From positions 78,919,178 to 78,983,177 of the forward strand of contig OW804098.1 in the NCBI GenBank assembly GCA_942159475.1: a DNA stretch of 64,000 nt, given 5' to 3'. The translations under genes and the position numbers were made by a program. The notes below the pieces were generated by a model, which saw only the letters and a program-made list of their open reading frames with translations, did no database searches and was not told the origin of the DNA. Source of the DNA: Sthenelais limicola (taxonomy: Eukaryota > Annelida > Polychaeta > Phyllodocida > Sigalionidae). This document shows, piece after piece, positions 58,701 to 64,000 of the stretch. The number at the start of each line of letters is the position of its first letter. Position 1 is the stretch's first letter.

Positions 58701-61700
58701 TGTCAATATTAAATCCTTTGTGACAGGTGAATGTAGGTCAGGATTCTTATGCAATTTGGTAGCATGAGACCATAGGTTGGGCCTTACCAAATAACATTTG
58801 AATTGTGACTGGTAATAAGTGACTATCCGCCAAATAGTCTACTAATACATATATAATACACAATATATTACAGTACAATCTCTGAGATTCATAGTTAATA
58901 ATATCTGACAGTTAAGAAATACCATTGCCATTGGCTTACATTGCAGTTAGACCTGGTTTGTTGGATGATTCTATTGAAGTTTTGACTTTTAAGAGTATTA
59001 TTCCAAAATAAGTCTCTATCATAAAATTGATAATCAGTAGATGTCAGCAGAAAGAAGGATATATAACTAACATTAATTCAATAAAACAAAAAGTACTTTC
59101 CATTCGTTTTACTGATATTTTTCAGGTGATGATTATATAATCTTGAATCTAGGTCACAATGAAAAATAATTAAGCATGATATAATTGGCTATTATATGCT
59201 AACAAAGGCATCACTCCATTTTCCATGTTTTTAGTTGGCATGACCACTGGAACAATCAGTTTTTGTCCAGTTGATAGACAACAGACAATAGAATGTTATT
59301 GCCCACAACACTTATCTCAATGGCGAATAGATATATCTGTAGCGCACCCAGGTCATACAGAACAAAAGATCTGAACACCGATTTAATCTTGCTAGCGTAA
59401 ATTCAGGCTTGAGAGTCGTCATCTTGCTACCATCAGTGGGTTGATGTCTTCTGAGAGTAGGCCTACTTTAGGGAGTCTCTCGTACAATGCTAAGAGTCTG
59501 CAAGGAATGACTATGATTTCATGCTAAGATCAATGCTGCTGTGACCTGCCCTGGCCTTCAGACACTCTTTTTCTCCCCATTTTTCCATGGTGATGCTCAC
59601 AGGTGTCTGTGTTATACTTCATACTCCATCTCGGGCATAGTTTTTCGGGACAGTGTAACCTCTGGGCCTTCTGTGTGGCTTTGGTTAAGGGCAACTTGTC
59701 TTTAACCATTGTAAGTCAACATCTGCTAACGAGGTGTCTGCAATGTTGGTGGTCTTACCACAGCTGCTGCTGAAAAGATGATTTTGAAATGGTGGGGCAT
59801 AGGTGATACCATTATCTTCCTGAGGACTCCTTGCTGGATATTTGTTTCTTTTACTTTCAACCAGTCAACATAAAACTTTGGTGCCAGGCCAAAGTTGTGT
59901 GTGGCTTGGATTCTGTTCATCACACATTCTTGTGAAAGTGGAGACTTCCTCAGCCAGACATTTTTCATAGCCTTCTTGGCTGTCCAATGTCCAACGCAGA
60001 CATGTCTAATCCCTGTTTGAACTTCTCCAAAAAGATTTGTAAGTGCTCTAGGCTCTCAGCAGCCATATGTTGCTGTTTCTCCTCCTCCTTGTTTCTGTTG
60101 AGATTCATATTTAGTTTTGTGACCAAGAGCCAAAGGCTCAGGGTTACCACACTGAATATGAATCTCTCAGTACCTTTATTTTGGCTTTAACATGCTATAA
60201 AGCAACAGAACATTATTTCAAAGCAGAAAGATCTGAGCGATGATGCAATTCCACGCATTTAGGATGTTTCTTGGCCCTAACAAGTCCTCTGATTGGTCAA
60301 TTTCCCTGACACTCTTTAGAACATTTCACAAGCCATAGGTTCACCATCATGCCACATTTACTCAATTGTAGCGACTGAATTACAATAGGAACCATTATAA
60401 ACTAATAGTCAGTTTATGATCTATTGCATAATATTGTGTTCCATAGAGGTGTAAAGTATACATGTATTTGTGTGTACCTTTTGTGTATGTGATATCATAA
60501 TTGTGTAAATCTTGGTCTTAGTAAGTGTGATCTGTTATAGAGGTCATGGTTGTAACAACAATCTGTTTCTGTACCTAGAAGTTGTTGGTACGCACCTGGG
60601 CATCAATTGGCCATGTGTCCAGCATACTCGCAAATGTTGCAGTGTAACTTGGTTCTGGGAGTCACAGCAGAATCATTGGTGACAGGCCACAGCTAGCTGT
60701 AGTGCCAACAGGTGAGAGTGGAACACTTCTGGAAAAAAGTGTTCCTTTGTCATATTTTTCAAAATGGTTAGCCGAGGGACTATCCACCAATTAAATACCC
60801 AAGGCTGATTAATATTGATTATAACCCAAAGCTGTCAACATAAAAGAATAAGGATTTGGCTGTGACTTCCCTGAAAGAGGTCTGCTTCCCCCTGGTTACA
60901 TATGCAGCTTTCACTTTGCTCAAATGCTTACCCATGCTATAGAAACAAATGGCCAGGTGAATCCTTAGTATGCCTAAATTCATTAGAACTGTTGTGAAAC
61001 CCTTTGATATACCGCTAAGTATATCACCTTACAAGTTAGGAGATTTCGTTGAATTATACACCACACAGTGCACCAGGAGTGACCTTATCAGTGACCATAT
61101 AAATAGAAATGTTATTGTTAAGCCTGAGTCACAGGTTATCAAAATCTAGCTGTGGTTACTTCTGGCAGTACCATCTAGGTTATTAGGTTTAAATTCATTC
61201 AAACACATGTCAACGTCTGAAACCAAGAAAGATTTTGTTGAGTATATAGTTGTGTATCATGAGCAATGGTAGTTGTAGATACGTCCACCATGTGGCACCA
61301 CCAGATTTATCAGCTCAGCCCTCTGGGTAACATGATGTATCAGGATATCAGGATGTAAGCCCAGACCATTCTTGACTCACATAGTTGTCCAAAAAAAGTG
61401 GAATAAGAGGATACAAATGGAACAAATGAATGTGGAAAAAGAAAGCCTGCCATAGGTGTTTTGCCAAAGGCTGATGATAAATACCGTTTCAGCTGTAACT
61501 AATGATTTGTATTTTACTAACCAGCAACACATAACCTGTTCGGTTTCACTTCAAGACTAGGCAAGAAAACACAGCTAAAAAACTTAGCAGCGGCTGCGTG
61601 ACACAAATCTATGATGAAAATCATGTCCCACAGCACAAGTCTATTACAGTGCATGCTATGATGGATTCAGTTCAAATCTGACATACACATATTTAGCAAC

Positions 61701-63458
61701 ATTTTCATCGAAAAATGCAATCAATCTCATTGCTTGTGTAAATGATCTATAAAAACCAAATGGATGATGGGAATGATGAAGTCTTGTGTTATGGAAACAT
61801 ATAAACACGTGACTATTTACATGAGATCACTGTTAGATTTTCCATTCTGAACATAACATGTTTTCTATTTTCTCCCAACAACTCTCATAATTCCATGCAA
61901 ATTGCGATTCCAGATGGCGGACATGCAAATGAAATATTGTATCAAAGGTGTTAATTAGGGATTCAGAGCACCCTTGTTAACTTGTGATTAAGAAGTAGCA
62001 GTAGTTGAGTTATAGAGAACTGTCTTTTAATTGTTGTTCAATATGTATATGTTCAATATATATATTATATATACAGTCCAATGTATATACAAGTAGTTGT
62101 ACAGTACCAGTAGAAAGGAAGTAGAAGTTTGATCGTATAGATATATGGTTACAGAGATAATTGCTCCTTCCTGGCTTTGTGAGTGAGCAATGTCTGAAAA
62201 AAGTGGAAGTGGCGTTCTCCAAATCTATCTGTCACTTAAAACCATACCTTTAACACAACCTTATTACAATATGGGAATTAATGCTTAAATATCCGACTTA
62301 TGGGATTCAGTGAACAAACAGAATACAGATGATCAGTGCTTCAAAGTTCACTAAACTTTTATATGCCAGGCAAAATGTCTCATTCAATTCTGGTTCTAGG
62401 AACTCTTACTTTCTCAGAAATGTTCCAGAAGAAGTTGTATAGGCCTACAAGTCATTAAATCATGCTCCACTCGTGATGCAAGAAAAAGGTTGAAAAGTGT
62501 TCAGCTTAACTTACCAAAACCATGTCAGGCAAGAAGGGGAAGAGGAATGTAATAGAGTAGGCCCCTCCAAACTGAAATAGAATCCATTATTACAATTTAT
62601 TATTGTTTCACGGGCAAAATGGAAGACCTATACTTTGTAGGATTTAATGCCCTATTCCATGTAATCTTTCATAAACACTGGAATACAAATTCCATATATA
62701 TTATACACACACATATAATTTGAACGTTGAAAGAAACTGTAAAGGACTCATAGTGCAAGCATAGGACAATGACACAACAGGTCAAGAATTGCTCTCAATA
62801 CAACCGGATAAAACTCGGGAGAATTGGAGAATGAGCGCTCAGATATTATATTTATCACCTGTAATATTAGCATGAGTAAAATGCTGCTATGAATCCAAAC
62901 ATTACAACTTGGCTTATGTGTTTTATGATGCGAACGTGTATCATAACATAAACTCACGGGACTAGTGAGGATTGAAAGATCCCTGAATTTTGTCTCCACA
63001 ACCATTGCCACAGGTTTCTCACCAAGGAGAGAAATTCTTCCTTTGATTCTTTTATTGAATTGCTAATAGTATATTTAGGAGTATAGGATTATCAGTTATT
63101 CTATCTATGTGTTCCCCATCAAGAAATGATATACTCTCGGAATAAAGGTATTTTCTATGGAAAACTTCTGAATAAATATTGAATGTACGTGCCGTGTTTT
63201 ATTTTATGAATTGGCACGAGATAGAAATAAAGTGGACTGGTTGCGTGCCTATGGACTCCCATATCATACAGTTGGATGCGAGGGCACCAACTCTTTAATT
63301 TTAGTAACCTTTCTCTTGTGCATACTTACTAAGCCAGAGACGACGAGAAATATGAGTTTCCAGTTGGCTGGTGTAGCTCCCTCCTGTGTCACGGTAAACC
63401 ACTTGACAAGTCTCTCCTTGCATGATACAGGCGTTGTGTGCTCATTCTTGTCCTCCAT
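49779..63458 (-). CDS. Major facilitator transporter, ZIFL1-like, complete 12-exon gene
   Basis: A membrane carrier of the MFS drug/H+ antiporter type. Plant ZIFL1 relatives move zinc chelators, potassium or auxin; the animal substrate is unknown. Exons: 63,330-63,458; 62,515-62,571; 58,604-58,686; 58,363-58,514; 57,918-58,040; 57,329-57,488; 55,821-56,372; 55,445-55,551; 55,171-55,289; 54,368-54,441; 50,098-50,259; 49,779-50,001. All junctions are GT-AG and phases agree, giving 1,941 nt and 646 residues. Diagnostic parts: FPFLPDMV in TM1, the motif GWMSDQFGRRP (residues 94-104) between TM2 and TM3, GPVISG and LAQPSEKYPSVFP after TM5, LPETLQTT after TM6, and a polar Ser-rich loop of about 185 residues (exon 7) between the six-helix halves. 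The ATG follows a probable 5'-UTR splice acceptor. The assignment to ZIFL1 rather than another MFS subfamily is inference. Confidence 0.93.
51321..51594. mobile_element. Inverted-repeat MITE with X-box, copy 2 (transporter intron)
   Basis: The inverse of 31,323-31,541, diverged. It has its own hairpin (GTTAACTAACGAGTTGGTT with AACCAACGAGTTAGTTAAC) at one end and an X-box-like GTTGCCAGGACAAC at 51,502-51,515. Confidence 0.6.
52966..53330 (+). repeat. Repeat related to the insertion in element B
   Basis: It shares ACCGACCCGCC...GGGCGGAT at the head, a TTTTTTATGTTTTCCC block, and GTTTACATAGCTTCAA further on with 37,785-38,090, in the same order and strand. The two are clearly diverged copies of one repeat family. 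The ends are not defined. Confidence 0.55.
53391..53423. repeat. Perfect 15-bp-stem hairpin
   Basis: AAGCCTAGTCACCAC, a 3-base loop CAT, then GTGGTGACTAGGCTT. It could be the 3' hairpin of a Helitron-like element, but the bases that follow (CTAA then A, not T) fit poorly. Confidence 0.7.
56690..57151. mobile_element. TTAA-flanked MITE, copy 2 (transporter intron)
   Basis: The inverse of the 11.2-kb copy. The right end TTAGTGACCCT is followed by TTAA at 57,152-57,155. The left end is degenerate (GTGTCACTTAACCCC near 56,690). Shared internal words include AAATATTATGAG and GTGCCCTCTTGTGCTAAACAG. Confidence 0.55.
58687..62514. other. Intron 2 of the transporter gene
   Basis: A 3.8-kb intron between exons 2 and 3. 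It holds an unrecognised old coding-like relic (listed separately) and otherwise no feature that I can support. Confidence 0.6.
59726..60680 (-). pseudogene. Possible old retroelement gag relic
   Basis: On the minus strand there are two adjacent open segments of 61 and 80 codons. The first contains a Glu/Lys-rich helix-like stretch (NRNKEEEKQQHMAAESLEHL). Upstream, near 60,630, a zinc-knuckle-like CNICEYAGHMAN is followed by a stop and then Cys. I do not recognise a family, and the link between the parts is speculative. Confidence 0.25.
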
Positions 63459-64000
63459 GATCAATCTGAAACGAAAAGAGGGAGCATGAATCCATTGAAT
63501 CGACATATGTTGTGTGTCCAGCGCTAAATAAATATATCTATATATATAGCGGCATAGAATATAGCCTAATAACCTTTTAGGTATTGGGGGGGAAACTTAG
63601 TTGACATTAAATTCACCACTTCTCCTGATACATGTCATAACAACATGTATATATAAGCAAATTCACTATCATTTAAAATATTAAAACAAGGGTGAATGAC
63701 GTCCGCCTAGTCAGAGTGCTACCATGTGAATGACAGTTTTGCCTACGATTTGGCCATCCCTTATGACATTCTGTCATGTCTCTAAATTACATTTTATACT
63801 GGGCTTATTATGACAGACAGTTCTGCATAAAGTGCACTGATCCCTCAACCTCTGCATTTAACGGCATGAAGGGGAATGCTGTTTCATCTTGATATAATGT
63901 GACTCATTGGTACAATAATAATTAACGTTGTTGTTGTTGGGGAAGAAATCTTAACATCTAATTTAAATTTTAACAATACCATTTCAGTACAGCTATTTTT
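63459..64000. other. Upstream part of the transporter gene, 5' UTR intron probable
   Basis: Seven bases before the ATG on the minus strand is a good acceptor (CTCTTTTCGTTTCAG), so a non-coding first exon probably lies at higher coordinates, possibly beyond the window. No promoter was recognised. Confidence 0.4.

Overview
The window looks like nuclear DNA of an invertebrate animal, probably marine. It is AT-rich, about 64 kb long, and carries only two recognisable host genes. Both lie on the minus strand and are split into many small exons with GT-AG introns, so neither is visible as one long reading frame. The rest is dominated by Ty3/gypsy, LINE-like and DIRS-like retroelements, small inverted-repeat elements, tRNA-derived SINE heads and homopolymer tracts. 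This suits a lancelet, hemichordate, echinoderm, mollusc or brachiopod. I cannot choose among them from sequence alone.

Layout. From 1 to 14.6 kb I find no gene, only a LINE tail (5.55-6.0 kb) and three small inverted-repeat elements (8.3, 11.2 and 12.2 kb). At 14,670-17,807 there is a young, gag-less Ty3/gypsy element (A). At 19,097-21,684 a pair of inverted repeats flanks minisatellite blocks and a DIRS-like reverse-transcriptase relic. At 22.3-23.95 kb lies a LINE fragment with an internal tandem duplication. From 24.2 to 26.4 kb there are satellite and minisatellite arrays.

From 28,174 to 39,476 is a complete eight-exon ribokinase gene (308 residues). Its first intron holds a second Ty3/gypsy element (B, 33,361-39,065), and B's 5' LTR is itself split by a 1.27-kb insertion. 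About 390 bp upstream of the ribokinase start codon sits a third Ty3/gypsy element (C, 39,866-44,784). C has identical LTRs, a perfect target duplication and one uninterrupted 1,313-codon gag-pol frame. From 44.8 to 49.8 kb is intergenic DNA with two tRNA-like SINE heads. From 49,779 to 63,458 is a complete twelve-exon major facilitator transporter gene (646 residues), most like the ZIFL1 type.

The two host genes are in the same orientation (transporter upstream, ribokinase downstream), and I see no functional link between them. Most of the interest lies in transposon archaeology: nested insertions dated by target duplications, a gag-less element that has nevertheless moved recently, primer-binding sites that can be matched to host tRNAs, and a possibly active LTR element just upstream of a metabolic gene. 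I found no clear candidate for a wholly new molecular system.
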